A DNA stretch of 64,000 nucleotides from Pseudomonas sp. RIT409. Its GTDB lineage: Bacteria; Pseudomonadota; Gammaproteobacteria; Pseudomonadales; Pseudomonadaceae. The stretch covers positions 1-64,000 of the forward strand of contig NZ_QARE02000022.1 of the NCBI RefSeq assembly GCF_003052515.2. The letters are read 5' to 3'. The position numbers and the translations under genes were made by a program. Positions 8,373 to 17,432 of the stretch are shown piece after piece. A model generated the notes under the pieces. That model did no database searches. It saw only the letters and a program-made list of their open reading frames with translations, and had not been told where the DNA came from. Numbering within the stretch: the first letter of the stretch is position 1; every line of letters begins with the position of its first letter.

Positions 8373-9347
8373 CTAGATACCCGCCAAGGCCAGGTCCATC
8401 GCGAAGTAAGTGAAAATCAGATCGGCGCCCGCGCGCTTGATGGCGCCCAGGCTCTCACGCACCACGCGGTGTTCGTCAATGGCGCCGGCCTGTGCGGCGA
8501 ACTTGATCATCGCGTACTCCCCACTGACCTGATACGCCGCCAACGGCAGGTTCGACGCTTCGCGGATATCGCGGATGATGTCCAGGTAAGCGCCAGCGGG
8601 CTTGACCATCAGCGCATCGGCGCCCTCGGCTTCGTCCAGCAGGGATTCACGCAGGGCTTCGCGTCGGTTCATCGGGTTCATCTGGTAGGTCTTGCGGTCG
8701 CCCTTGAGCGCCGACCCGCCGGCCTCCCGGAAAGGCCCATAGAGCGAAGAGGCGAATTTGGTCGAATACGCCATGATCGGGGTCTGGGTGAACCCCGCCG
8801 CGTCCAGCGCGGTGCGAATGGCCTTGATCTGCCCGTCCATCGCCGCGGACGGCGCGATCACGTCGGCGCCGGCGCGCGCTGCCATGACCGCCTGTTTGCC
8901 GAGGTTTTCAATGGTGGCGTCGTTATCGACGTGGTCGCCGTGCAGGACACCGCAGTGGCCATGATCGGTGTATTCGCAGAAGCAGGTGTCCGACATCACA
9001 ATCATGTCCGGCACGGCATCTTTGATCGTGCGCGAAATGCGCGAGACCAAGCCATTTTCCTGCCAGGTGTCACTGCCGGTCGCGTCCAGGTGGTGGGAAA
9101 CGCCAAAGGTCATGACCGATTTGATGCCCGCGCGGGCGTAACGCTCGACTTCTTGCGCCAGCTTGGACTCGGGGATGCGGCTGACGCCCGGCATACTGGT
9201 GATCGGGACGAAGTCGTCGACTTCTTCTTCGACGAAGATCGGCAGCACCAGGTCGTTCAAGGTGAATTCGGTTTCCTGAAACAGCGCGCGGAAGTTGGCA
9301 TTGCTGCGCAGGCGACGTGGACGGGCAGCGGGAAACAGACTGGACAT
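8373..9347 (-). CDS. hemB: 5-aminolevulinate dehydratase (porphobilinogen synthase), zinc type
   Basis: A 324-residue cytoplasmic enzyme that condenses two 5-aminolevulinates to porphobilinogen in heme synthesis. The two active-site lysines are visible: K197 in MAYSTKFASSLYG and the Schiff-base K249 in LMVKPAGAYLD. The metal site is C122-x-C124-x7-C132 (DTCFCEYTDHGHCG), the cysteine triad of zinc-dependent enzymes. From family knowledge, the housekeeping Pseudomonas HemB has Asp/Ala in this place and is magnesium-type, so this is probably a second paralogue. AGGA lies 6 bases before the ATG. It sits directly upstream of, and on the same strand as, the phytochrome gene, whose bilin cofactor derives from heme. 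Confidence 0.93.
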   Translation of the reverse strand: MSSLFPAARPRRLRSNANFRALFQETEFTLNDLVLPIFVEEEVDDFVPITSMPGVSRIPESKLAQEVERYARAGIKSVMTFGVSHHLDATGSDTWQENGLVSRISRTIKDAVPDMIVMSDTCFCEYTDHGHCGVLHGDHVDNDATIENLGKQAVMAARAGADVIAPSAAMDGQIKAIRTALDAAGFTQTPIMAYSTKFASSLYGPFREAGGSALKGDRKTYQMNPMNRREALRESLLDEAEGADALMVKPAGAYLDIIRDIREASNLPLAAYQVSGEYAMIKFAAQAGAIDEHRVVRESLGAIKRAGADLIFTYFAMDLALAGI

Positions 9348-9580
9348 GGCAGTTCCTGATCAAAAATGGCGTACATGGGCCCGCACACAGCAACCGGGCC
9401 CTCATTAATGGCGCGAAGCTTATGCCTGCCTCGCATGGGATTCAAATATCGGGGCGATAAACACAATTGTCAGACGGGCAAAAGTCCCGCGCCCGGCGGC
9501 GAACCAAATCCCCGCTTCGCCTGTCATTTATCGCATGCAGCGCCCTTCCCGGCTGCGCAACCCATGTGGCGAGGCCAGCC

Positions 9581-10849
9581 GTGAACGACACCTCTTCCGA
9601 ACGACGTAACAACCGCTCCCTGGACGGCCTCAACTTTTTCCTCGCAGACGTGCGCGATGGGCTGGGGCCTTACCTGGCGATCTACTTGCTGGCCGTCCAT
9701 AAGTGGGATCCGGCAAGTATCGGCCTGGTGATGACCATCGCCGGTATAGCCGCTTTGATCACCCAGACGCCAGCGGGTGCGCTGATTGACCGCACCCGCA
9801 GCAAACGGCTGGTGGTCGCCACCGCCGCGCTGCTGGTGACGGCCAGTTGCCTGATCTTGCCCTTCATTCACAGTTTTACCTGGGTTGCGCTCACCCAGAG
9901 CCTGAGCGCGATCGCCGGATCCGTGTTCGCTCCGGCCATCGCGGCGATTTCGCTCGGCATCACCGGCCCGCGAGCCTTTACCCGACGCACTGGACGCAAC
10001 GAAACCTGGAACCATGCGGGCAACGCCTGCGCGGCTCTGCTGGCTGGAGGGTTGTTCTGGGCCTTCGGCCCCATCGCTGTCTTTTACCTGATGGCCTTCA
10101 TGGCCGTCGCCAGCGTGATCGCAGTCAGCTTCGTCGATGCCGAAGCGATCGATCATGACGTCGCGCGGGGTTTCGACCAGTCTGTCGACAACGCCCACGA
10201 GCAACCAAGCGGCTTGTCGGTACTGATGCACAACCGGCCCCTGATGCTGTTCGCCGTGTGCTGCGGCCTGTTTCACCTGGCCAACGCCGCGATGCTGCCG
10301 CTGGTCAGCCAGAAGCTTTCGCAGATCGACATGTCACTGGCCACCCCCCTGACCTCGGCCTGTATCGTCGCCGCCCAACTGGTGATGGTACCGGTGGCGT
10401 GGCTGGTGGGGGCGAAGGCCGACCAGTGGGGGCGCAAGCCGCTGTTACTGGCGGGCTTCATTATCTTGCCGCTCAGGGGCGTGTTGTACGTGCTCTCGGA
10501 CAACCCCTGGTGGCTGGTCAGCGTGCAATTGCTGGACGGCATCGGCGCTGGCGCCTTCGGCGCGCTGATGCCCCTGGTGGTCAAGGATCTGACCCAGGGC
10601 ACTGGCCGCTTCAATGTCAGCCTGGGCGCCATTTCGACGGTATTCGGCCTGGGCGCAGCATTGAGCAATGGGCTGGCGGGGCTGGTGATTCATGAGGCGG
10701 GTTACAGCGCCGCCTTCCTGACCCTGGCTGGCATCGCGGCGGTCGCCAGTGCATTGCTCTGGCTGGGCGTACCGGAAACCGCTCGGCACGCCGATCGAAA
10801 TACCGCGCCACCCTCGGCACCCACCTCGGCGCAACCCATGGCGGGCTAG
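9581..10849 (+). CDS. MFS transporter, 12-helix drug/solute exporter type
   Basis: A 422-residue inner-membrane protein with the regular alternation of hydrophobic helices of the major facilitator superfamily and a loop 2-3 motif of the usual kind (GALIDRTRSKR). A second, related loop is GAKADQWGRKPLL between helices 8 and 9. The frame opens at 9467, but the region before the GTG at 9581 reads as non-helical, Arg-rich filler; GTG 9581 has GAGG 7 bases upstream and puts helix 1 near residue 15. The substrate cannot be read from sequence. The gene runs convergently into the acetyltransferase gene with a 4-base overlap of stop codons. Confidence 0.82.
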   Translation: MNDTSSERRNNRSLDGLNFFLADVRDGLGPYLAIYLLAVHKWDPASIGLVMTIAGIAALITQTPAGALIDRTRSKRLVVATAALLVTASCLILPFIHSFTWVALTQSLSAIAGSVFAPAIAAISLGITGPRAFTRRTGRNETWNHAGNACAALLAGGLFWAFGPIAVFYLMAFMAVASVIAVSFVDAEAIDHDVARGFDQSVDNAHEQPSGLSVLMHNRPLMLFAVCCGLFHLANAAMLPLVSQKLSQIDMSLATPLTSACIVAAQLVMVPVAWLVGAKADQWGRKPLLLAGFIILPLRGVLYVLSDNPWWLVSVQLLDGIGAGAFGALMPLVVKDLTQGTGRFNVSLGAISTVFGLGAALSNGLAGLVIHEAGYSAAFLTLAGIAAVASALLWLGVPETARHADRNTAPPSAPTSAQPMAG

Positions 10850-11397
10850 TCCTCGGGGCGGTTGGCCGCCCCTTCGCCCAGTTCGCGCTGCATGATCACC
10901 GTATCCAGCCAGCGACCGTGCTTGAATCCCACGGCCTCGAACACCCCGACCCGTCGAAAGCCCAGGCGCTCGTGCAGTCGGATCGAGGCAATGTTTTCGC
11001 TGTTGCCGATGATCGCCACCATCTGGCGGCGTCCGTTCTCGACGCACCTCTGGATGACCCGGCTCAACAACGCCTGGCCAATGCCCCGCCCCGCCATGCC
11101 TTCACGCACGTACACCGAATCTTCGACGGTGAAACGATAGGCCGGTCGCGGGCGATACAGGGTCGCGTAGCCATAGCCGACGATCTCCCCGGCCTGCTCG
11201 GCCACCAGATAGGGCAAGCCATGGGCACGGAGGTCCGCCCGCCGTTGGCGCATCTGATCCACTGTGGGGGGCTCCAACTCGAAGCTGGCGGTGCCATACA
11301 GCACATGGTGGGCGTAGATCGCCTGCACGGCGGGCATATCGTCTTCGTCAGCGTCGCGCAGAATAAGGGCTTCAGGCATGAACGTCTTCTTGGTCAT
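10846..11397 (-). CDS. GNAT N-acetyltransferase, phosphinothricin acetyltransferase-like
   Basis: A 183-residue member of the GNAT fold. Residues around YAHHVLYGTASFELEPPT and the acetyl-CoA loop EGMAGRGIGQALLSRVI, followed by GNSENIASIRLHERLGF, match the Pat/Bar-like branch that acetylates phosphinothricin, methionine sulfone or related amino acids. Members often act in detoxification; the true substrate is unknown. An internal ATG six codons in (MPEALILRD) is an equally possible start. A LysR gene begins 85 bases away in the opposite direction and may control it. Confidence 0.82.
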   Translation of the reverse strand: MTKKTFMPEALILRDADEDDMPAVQAIYAHHVLYGTASFELEPPTVDQMRQRRADLRAHGLPYLVAEQAGEIVGYGYATLYRPRPAYRFTVEDSVYVREGMAGRGIGQALLSRVIQRCVENGRRQMVAIIGNSENIASIRLHERLGFRRVGVFEAVGFKHGRWLDTVIMQRELGEGAANRPED

Positions 11398-11482
11398 AGG
11401 ATCGGGACGGACTCATGATGCCGCGCCGCCCAGACAAAACAAAGCTATGATTCGTCATCCTCAGCATCAGTAAAACTTTGCC

Positions 11483-12370
11483 ATGCACCGCCTCAACCTC
11501 ATCCACCTGCACACCTTCGCGCAGGTCATCCGACACGGCAGTTTTTCCGCCGCAGCCGAACGCCTGGGTCTGACTCAACCCGCGGTCAGTTTGCACATCC
11601 GGCAGTTGGAAGCGCGTCTGAACCTGCGTCTGATCGAGCGGGTCGGCAAGCGGATCAAACCGACGTCCGCTGGCGACAGACTGCTCGACCACGCCGGGCG
11701 CATCGACGCTGTCGTCGAAGAGGCGTTGCTCGAACTGGCCCATCACGCCGCTGGCATCGCCGGTCAGGTCGCGATCGGTACGGGGGCGACCACCTGCATC
11801 CACCTGCTTCCCCCTATGCTGCAAAACCTCAGACATCACTTTCCGGATCTCGACGTACGGGTCAGTACCGGTAACACCGATGCCATCCTGCGCGCGGTGG
11901 AGGAAAACCGCCTCGACCTGGCCCTGGTCACCCTCCCGGCGGCTGGGCGCAGCCTGTCGATCAGCCCATTGCTGGCAGACGAGTTTGTCGCGATCTTCAG
12001 CGCTGAGGCGCCGGGCATCCACCCCCCTTTGACGCCGACATCACTGGAGCGTCTGCCGCTGGTGGTGTTCGAGGCGGGCAGCAGCACCCGCTTGTTGATC
12101 GATGAGTGGTACCTGCAAGCGGGTCTTCGGGTCAAACCGATCATGGAATTGGGCAGTGTCGAAGCCATCAAGGAAATGGTGGCCGCCGGCCTGGGCTACA
12201 GCATCGTGCCGCGCATGTCGGTGGCCGCTGAGCATCACCGGCGCGGCTTGCGGGTGGAGACGCTTACACCGCCGCTCAGTCGCACTTTGGCCCTGGTCCT
12301 GAGGCAGGACAAACCCGTGAACAAGGCGTTGCGCCAAGTGCTCGAAGCGTTACAGGCGCTGGCGCACTGA
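11483..12370 (+). CDS. LysR-family transcriptional regulator
   Basis: A 295-residue regulator. The winged helix-turn-helix is at residues 4-62 (FAQVIRHGSFSAAAERLGLT, QPAVSLHIRQLE), followed by a periplasmic-binding-protein-like effector domain (VAIGTGATTC, DLALVTLPAAGR, GLGYSIVPRM). The gene is divergent from the GNAT gene. The ligand is unknown. The downstream methyltransferase starts 52 bases after its stop and may be co-transcribed. Confidence 0.88.
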   Translation: MHRLNLIHLHTFAQVIRHGSFSAAAERLGLTQPAVSLHIRQLEARLNLRLIERVGKRIKPTSAGDRLLDHAGRIDAVVEEALLELAHHAAGIAGQVAIGTGATTCIHLLPPMLQNLRHHFPDLDVRVSTGNTDAILRAVEENRLDLALVTLPAAGRSLSISPLLADEFVAIFSAEAPGIHPPLTPTSLERLPLVVFEAGSSTRLLIDEWYLQAGLRVKPIMELGSVEAIKEMVAAGLGYSIVPRMSVAAEHHRRGLRVETLTPPLSRTLALVLRQDKPVNKALRQVLEALQALAH

Positions 12371-12421
12371 TTGCGGTTAAACTGCCGCCCTCTTTCACTG
12401 CCGACCCACGCCCGCGCCCCG

Positions 12422-13360
12422 ATGAACGCCACCGCCCTCGATACCCTCCGTCAACACCTGCTCGCCGCCCTCTGCCCCGCCCCTGCGCAAACCTGCCGAC
12501 TGTTCCATGGGCGGGGCCGACGCTGGCCGGGCCTGGAGCAGGTGACAGTGGACTGGATGCAGGGGGTGGTGTTGGTGGCGCTGTTCAAGGCACCGGCCGC
12601 CGACGAGTTGGACGCCTTGAAAGCGCTGCTGAGGGAGGTCGTTCAGGCGCCCGCGTGGCATGACAGCGGTGCCCAGACCTTGCTGTTGCAACACCGTTAC
12701 TTGCCTGACAGCGCCACCGAAACCCTGTTCGGCGAGTGCCCGGAAGAATGGACCGTCGTTGAAGACGGGCTGCGCTATCGCGTGGATTTCGGCAAGAAGC
12801 AGAACAGTGGCCTGTTTCTCGACATGCGCTGCGGCCGGGAATGGGTGCGGGCCAACGCCTCAGGCAAACGCGTGCTCAACCTGTTCGCCTACACCTGCGG
12901 ATTTTCCGTGGCCGCGCTCGAAGGCGGCGCCACGTTCGTGGTCAATCTGGACATGTCTCGCGCGGCATTGAGCCGCGGCCGAGACAATCATCGGCTCAAT
13001 GGCCACGACCTGACCAAGGTCAGTTTTCTTGGCCATGAACTGTTCAAGTCCTGGGGCAAGGTCAAGCACGGCGGGCCCTACGATCTGGTGATCATCGATC
13101 CGCCATCGTTTCAGAAAGGCAGTTTCCTCCTGACCAAGGATTACCAGCGCGTGCTGCGCAAGTTGCCTGAGTTGCTGACACCCGAGGGCACGGTGTTGGC
13201 ATGCATGAACGACCCGTCGCTGGGCGCGGATTTCCTGATCGAGGAAGTCATCCGGGAGGCACCCGGTCTGCGCTTCGAACAGCGCATTCCCAACCCGCCG
13301 GAGTTCGCGGACATCGACCCGGAGGGCGGCCTCAAAACCCTGGTGTTTCGCCAGGGCTGA
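12422..13360 (+). CDS. RlmI-like SAM-dependent methyltransferase
   Basis: A 312-residue cytoplasmic protein. The core FGKKQNSGLFLDMRCGREWV, then VLNLFAYTCGFSVAAL (SAM-binding motif I), NLDMSRAAL, and the catalytic-loop motif IIDPPSFQKGSF belong to the RlmI/YccW class of RNA (cytosine-5) methyltransferases. The N-terminal PUA domain of true RlmI is missing, so the target may be another RNA or a small molecule. The frame opens at 12371; ATG 12422 is preferred because the preceding 17 codons are Pro/Arg-rich and overlap the spacer after lysR. No clear ribosome site is visible. Confidence 0.8.
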   Translation: MNATALDTLRQHLLAALCPAPAQTCRLFHGRGRRWPGLEQVTVDWMQGVVLVALFKAPAADELDALKALLREVVQAPAWHDSGAQTLLLQHRYLPDSATETLFGECPEEWTVVEDGLRYRVDFGKKQNSGLFLDMRCGREWVRANASGKRVLNLFAYTCGFSVAALEGGATFVVNLDMSRAALSRGRDNHRLNGHDLTKVSFLGHELFKSWGKVKHGGPYDLVIIDPPSFQKGSFLLTKDYQRVLRKLPELLTPEGTVLACMNDPSLGADFLIEEVIREAPGLRFEQRIPNPPEFADIDPEGGLKTLVFRQG

Positions 13361-13393
13361 GGCCAGCGTCAGCGCTTCGATGCGCTCCCCGGT

Positions 13394-15013
13394 TCAGGCA
13401 CTGAGCCGCGAAATCACGTCGTTCAGCCCCACCGACAAGACGTGCAGGTCCTGACTCGCGGTTTGCGTGCGCTGTACGTTGCTTTGGTTGGTGGTGGCAA
13501 TGGCGGTGATCTCCGTCAGGTTGCGGGAAATGTCTTCGGCCACGGACGTCTGTTCTTCCGCTGCCGTGGCAATTTGCCGGTTCATGTCGCGGATCGCCTC
13601 CACAGCGGTGGTAATGCGTGCCAGCGAAGAACCGGCCAGGGCCACCTGATCGACGCTTTCCTGGCTGCGCGCCTGACCACTTTCGATCGCCTGCGCCGCA
13701 TCGATGGCACCGGTTTGCACCGAGCTGATGATCTGATGGATCTCGGCGGTCGAGGCGGCGGTGCGCTGGGCCAGGGTTCGGACTTCATCGGCCACCACGG
13801 CGAAGCCGCGGCCCGCATCCCCGGCGCGCGCAGCCTCGATGGCCGCGTTCAAGGCCAGCAGGTTCGTCTGCTCGGCGATGCCGCGGATCACCTCCAGCAC
13901 TTTGCCGATGCGGCCGCTGTCACTTTCCAGACGTCGGATCACATCTGCAGTGTTGCTGATCTCGGCGCGCATCCGGGTAATCGCCGTGATGGTTGCGTTC
14001 ATCACCTCGCTGCCGTCCTGGGAGTTGCGATCCGCTTCATCCGCCGCGTTGGCCGCCTGGGCAGCGTGGCGAGCGACCTCCTGCGCAGTGGCCGACATCT
14101 CGGTCATCGCGGTGGCCACCTGATCGGTACGCTCGAACTGCTCGTGAGTGCCCTGCGCCATCAACGCCGCAATGGCTTTCAACTCGCCACCGGCGCTGTC
14201 CAGGTCGGTGGTGCTGCGCTTGAGACGGTTGAAGGTGTCGGCGAGAAAATCGCGCAAGGTGTTGGCCGCCACCGCCAGGCGCCCCAACTCGTCCTGACGG
14301 ATGACGCTGACGCGGTCGCTGAAGCGCCCTTGGCTCAATTGCGCGACGTAGTCGATCAGCAGGCCGATCGGACCCACGATGTTGCGGTTGACGACCCACA
14401 GCGCCAGCCCCCCCACCAGTAAGGCCGAGACCAGCATCACCAGCGTACCGATGAGGATGGTTCGGTCGGCGGCATCGCTGATCATCAGCGATTGTGCATC
14501 GCTCTGTTCGCGCAGGCTGACCACCAGCGCGCTCATCTGCTCACTGGCTGCCCGGTCCATGCCCTTGACCGCATGATCGCCGGCCACCGGATCAGCGCCT
14601 GCCGCCACGAATGCCTCGAACCCTTTGCGGTAGGCCAGACCCAGCGCCCGGTGCTCTTCGCGCAGCTTGTCGATCCGAGCGCGGGTCGCCGAATCGAGGT
14701 CGCTCATGGCACTCAACCGCCCGAGGGTATCCTGGACCAAACGTTCCTGTTCCTCGAACTGGCCCCAGAACTTGTCGCGATCGGCCGTCTGTTTGCCGCG
14801 CAGCAGCACGTTTTTCCACTCCTGCACTTGCACCTTGAACTGCAGGTTCGCCTGATCGACCCGCTGCGAGGCCTGCAACGGCCCGTCCAACAGGCCGCGA
14901 TAAGCATGCACGTTACTGGATAGGAAATGAAAACAGGCCAGTGCGATCAGCAGCACCAGCACCAGGCTGCCACCGAGCAGCGCGAGAATCTGCAATCTCA
15001 GGGATTTGGACAT
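13394..15013 (-). CDS. Methyl-accepting chemotaxis protein with four-helix-bundle sensor
   Basis: A 539-residue inner-membrane chemoreceptor. Membrane helix 1 is near residues 9-31, a helical periplasmic sensor rich in Gln and charged residues follows (about 35-180), and helix 2 is near 186-208. A HAMP domain then leads to the signalling hairpin, whose tip reads EQTNLLALNAAIEAARAG with AVVADEVRTLAQRT beyond it. The C-terminus ends in RLSA, without the CheR/CheB-docking pentapeptide. The ligand is unknown; the sensor looks like the 4HB_MCP class. It is monocistronic, convergent with the methyltransferase gene. Confidence 0.92.
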   Translation of the reverse strand: MSKSLRLQILALLGGSLVLVLLIALACFHFLSSNVHAYRGLLDGPLQASQRVDQANLQFKVQVQEWKNVLLRGKQTADRDKFWGQFEEQERLVQDTLGRLSAMSDLDSATRARIDKLREEHRALGLAYRKGFEAFVAAGADPVAGDHAVKGMDRAASEQMSALVVSLREQSDAQSLMISDAADRTILIGTLVMLVSALLVGGLALWVVNRNIVGPIGLLIDYVAQLSQGRFSDRVSVIRQDELGRLAVAANTLRDFLADTFNRLKRSTTDLDSAGGELKAIAALMAQGTHEQFERTDQVATAMTEMSATAQEVARHAAQAANAADEADRNSQDGSEVMNATITAITRMRAEISNTADVIRRLESDSGRIGKVLEVIRGIAEQTNLLALNAAIEAARAGDAGRGFAVVADEVRTLAQRTAASTAEIHQIISSVQTGAIDAAQAIESGQARSQESVDQVALAGSSLARITTAVEAIRDMNRQIATAAEEQTSVAEDISRNLTEITAIATTNQSNVQRTQTASQDLHVLSVGLNDVISRLSA

Positions 15014-15127
15014 ACGGGAATCTCATCAGGGAAGGACTGCGGTCTTCGGAATCGTCCGAAAATGCCTGCTTGCCACATCCCTGTGCCGCCATTTCAAGCT
15101 GATGCAAACAGCGGGCGTACATAGGTT

Positions 15128-15154
15128 GATTCGACTCTGGGATAGGGTTCTTTA
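15128..15154 (-). promoter_or_regulatory. Possible FliA (sigma-28) promoter of the chemoreceptor
   Basis: On the minus strand TAAAG is followed at the right spacing by GTCGAATC, a partial match to the flagellar-sigma pattern TAAAG-N14/15-GCCGATAA. The first element is good and the second has about half the bases. The rest of the 300-base gap (15014-15314) shows nothing else. Confidence 0.3.
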
Positions 15155-15314
15155 AACGCCGTGATGCAGACCCGACAGACGGTCGGAAAGCGTCAATGGT
15201 TCGTCTGAAAGGCCAGTCAACCATTTGGCGAACACCCGCCATCACTCAATGGAGTCGCTGATCGTGTTTTCCCCGATCAGTGCATCTGAACGGCGGCCAC
15301 GCTCAAAATCCGTC

Positions 15315-16151
15315 CTATTGCCCGAACACCTGCGACGGCCGCCTCAGCACCGGATCGAACGGGTTGATCTTCTGCCCGATGGCCATCGCTTCGCGCTTGA
15401 GCATCTCGACGACGGTTGGCATGCGCTCGGCATTGAGGCGGTCGGTAATCGTCGCCACGCTCAACGCCGCCACCGCCCGGCCTTCGCGATCCAGGATCGG
15501 CACCGCCAGACCCGCCATGCCTTCGAGCACGCCGGTATTGCGTGCGGCATAGCCCAACTGCCGGACGCTGTCGATTTCCGACCGCAGCATGACTTCGTCG
15601 TACAGGTGAAAGTCCCGAAGACGCGGCAGGTTGTAGCGAATCACGGTGTCCCTTTCCTCCTCGGGAAGGAACGCGAGAATGGCCAGGCTACCCTGCCCCA
15701 CGCCCAGGGCCACGCGGCCGCCAATGTCGCCAGTAAAGGTACGGATCGGATACGGCCCCTCGCTGCGGTCCAGGCAAACGGCGTCGAAGCCACTGCGGGC
15801 CAGAAGGAACAGCGAATCCCCGAGCGACGCCGACAAGCGCAGCAAGCTCGGCCGCACCACATCGCGCAGATTGCCGGTCTGCCCTGCCCTTGCCGCCAGC
15901 GCAAAAAACTCAAGGCTCAGGCGGTAGCGTTTACTGCGGGCATCCTGCTCGACCATCCCTTCATCCAGCAAGCTGCGCAGCAGGCGATGGGTCGTGGGCT
16001 GTGACAACCCTATCCGCTGCGCGACCTGGCTCGCGCGCTCACCGTCTGGCGGACCGTCCCCTAGGCAGCGCAGCACTGCAAACAGTCGCGACACCGCACC
16101 CACACCCACATCGCCAGCTTGATCATTTCGTTCAGTGGAATTCATATTCAT
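15315..16151 (-). CDS. IclR-family regulator of the adjacent uptake/oxidase operon
   Basis: A 278-residue regulator. An N-terminal winged helix-turn-helix (VSRLFAVLRCL, RIGLSQPTTHRLLRSLLDEG) is followed by an IclR effector domain (GRVALGVGQGSLAILAFLP, AVPILDREGRAVAALSVA). ATG 16151 is chosen: AAGG lies 6 bases ahead, whereas the first in-frame ATG at 16172 lies inside the operator repeat. It is divergently transcribed from the seven-gene operon starting at 16404, the usual layout for an IclR regulator and its targets. The effector is probably the operon's substrate or an oxidation product (inference). Confidence 0.88.
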   Translation of the reverse strand: MNMNSTERNDQAGDVGVGAVSRLFAVLRCLGDGPPDGERASQVAQRIGLSQPTTHRLLRSLLDEGMVEQDARSKRYRLSLEFFALAARAGQTGNLRDVVRPSLLRLSASLGDSLFLLARSGFDAVCLDRSEGPYPIRTFTGDIGGRVALGVGQGSLAILAFLPEEERDTVIRYNLPRLRDFHLYDEVMLRSEIDSVRQLGYAARNTGVLEGMAGLAVPILDREGRAVAALSVATITDRLNAERMPTVVEMLKREAMAIGQKINPFDPVLRRPSQVFGQ

Positions 16152-16167
16152 CCCAAACCTTAGGTAA

Positions 16168-16210
16168 TTCATTGAGCGAATAAACTCGAAAATAAATCTC
16201 GCTCAATGAA
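16168..16210. promoter_or_regulatory. Operator-like inverted repeat between iclR and the oxidase operon
   Basis: TTCATTGAGCGA (16168-16179) and TCGCTCAATGAA (16199-16210) are perfect 12-base inverted arms separated by 19 bases. Their centres are 31 bases apart, about three helical turns, suiting two regulator dimers on one DNA face. It lies right at the IclR start, so binding would also repress iclR itself. Confidence 0.7.
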
Positions 16211-16226
16211 ATTCATCGTTGAGGCC

Positions 16227-16248
16227 ATCCTAGGCTTCGGCCTAGGAT
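16227..16248. other. 9-bp hairpin with TTCG tetraloop
   Basis: ATCCTAGGC, loop TTCG, GCCTAGGAT: a perfect and very stable stem-loop in the iclR/operon intergenic region. It could lie in the operon's 5' leader. No T-run follows, so it is not a standard terminator. Confidence 0.55.
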
Positions 16249-16403
16249 CAGTCCACAGGGCGATTTGAATAACAGCGGCAGCCGACCCGATCGAGCGCCA
16301 ACGTCCAGCGTGCTAGCACCCCAAGCACCCGCGCTTTTCTCTTTCGCATCTGCCCATAAAAACGCATGCCCCGGCATGCACGAATACGAGGTGGAACGCA
16401 GCC

Positions 16404-17432
16404 ATGGCATTTCTTCAACTTCAGGCCCTGTGCAAACGCTACGGCGCCGTCGATGCGGTGGTCGCCACTGACTTGTCGGTGGCAAAAGGCGAATTCGTGT
16501 CGCTGCTCGGCCCCTCCGGCTGCGGCAAGACCACGACCCTGCAGATGATCGCCGGCTTCGTGGAGGTCACCTCGGGCCACATCCTGCTCGACGGCCGTGA
16601 CATCACCCATGCCAAGCCCGCCAGCCGGGGGCTGGGTGTGGTGTTCCAGTCTTATGCCTTGTTCCCGCACATGAGCGTCCGCGACAACGTCGCCTTCGGC
16701 TTGAAAATGCGCAAAGTGGCGGCGAGCGAGATTCAGCGCAGGGTGACCAAGGTGCTGGCGCTGGTGCGACTGGACCGGCATGCCGAGCGCTATCCACGTG
16801 AACTCTCCGGCGGCCAGCGGCAACGCGTGGCCCTGGCCCGCGCATTGGTCATCGAGCCGCCTGTGCTGCTGCTCGACGAGCCGCTATCGAACCTGGATGC
16901 GAATTTGCGCGAAGAAATGCAGTTCGAGATCCGACGGATTCAGCGCGAAGTGGGCATTACCACGCTGATGGTCACTCACGACCAAGCCGAAGCGCTGTCC
17001 ATCAGTGATCGGGTGGTGGTCATGCAAGCCGGGCGCATTACCCAGATCGACGAACCCTACGCGCTCTATGAGCACCCTCGTACGCGTTTCATTTCCGGCT
17101 TCGTGGGCAAGGCGAACCTGCTGCGCGGCGACCGCGATGGCAACGGCGCGGCGCAGGTCCGACAGCAGCACGGCGACGGCGAGCTGACCCTGAGCCTGCG
17201 ACCGGAAAAAATCGACCTGCTCGCTGCCGGAGAAGGCCGCCTGCAGGGACGGGTCATCACCCGTTACTTCCTGGGCAGTCAGTGGCTGTACCGCGTTGAA
17301 ACGACAATCGGCGAAATCACCGTCGTCCGTCGCAACGATGGTCAGGCGCCGCTGCAAGAGGGCACGACAGTCGGCCTGGATTGGCCCGCAACCTTGCTCC
17401 GGATCGTGAACACCGATGAGGTCTCGGTATGA
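16404..17432 (+). CDS. ABC importer ATPase, PotA-like
   Basis: A 342-residue ATP-binding subunit. Walker A is GPSGCGKTTTLQMIAG, the Q-loop VVFQSYALFPHM, the signature LSGGQRQRVALARAL, Walker B LLLDEPLSNLD and the switch His MVTHDQ. A C-terminal TOBE-like extension from about residue 235 (SLRPEKIDL) marks the spermidine/putrescine/iron (PotA/FbpC) branch. First gene of the seven-gene operon; its stop overlaps the next start (ATGA). Energises the two permeases that follow. Confidence 0.92.
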   Translation: MAFLQLQALCKRYGAVDAVVATDLSVAKGEFVSLLGPSGCGKTTTLQMIAGFVEVTSGHILLDGRDITHAKPASRGLGVVFQSYALFPHMSVRDNVAFGLKMRKVAASEIQRRVTKVLALVRLDRHAERYPRELSGGQRQRVALARALVIEPPVLLLDEPLSNLDANLREEMQFEIRRIQREVGITTLMVTHDQAEALSISDRVVVMQAGRITQIDEPYALYEHPRTRFISGFVGKANLLRGDRDGNGAAQVRQQHGDGELTLSLRPEKIDLLAAGEGRLQGRVITRYFLGSQWLYRVETTIGEITVVRRNDGQAPLQEGTTVGLDWPATLLRIVNTDEVSV

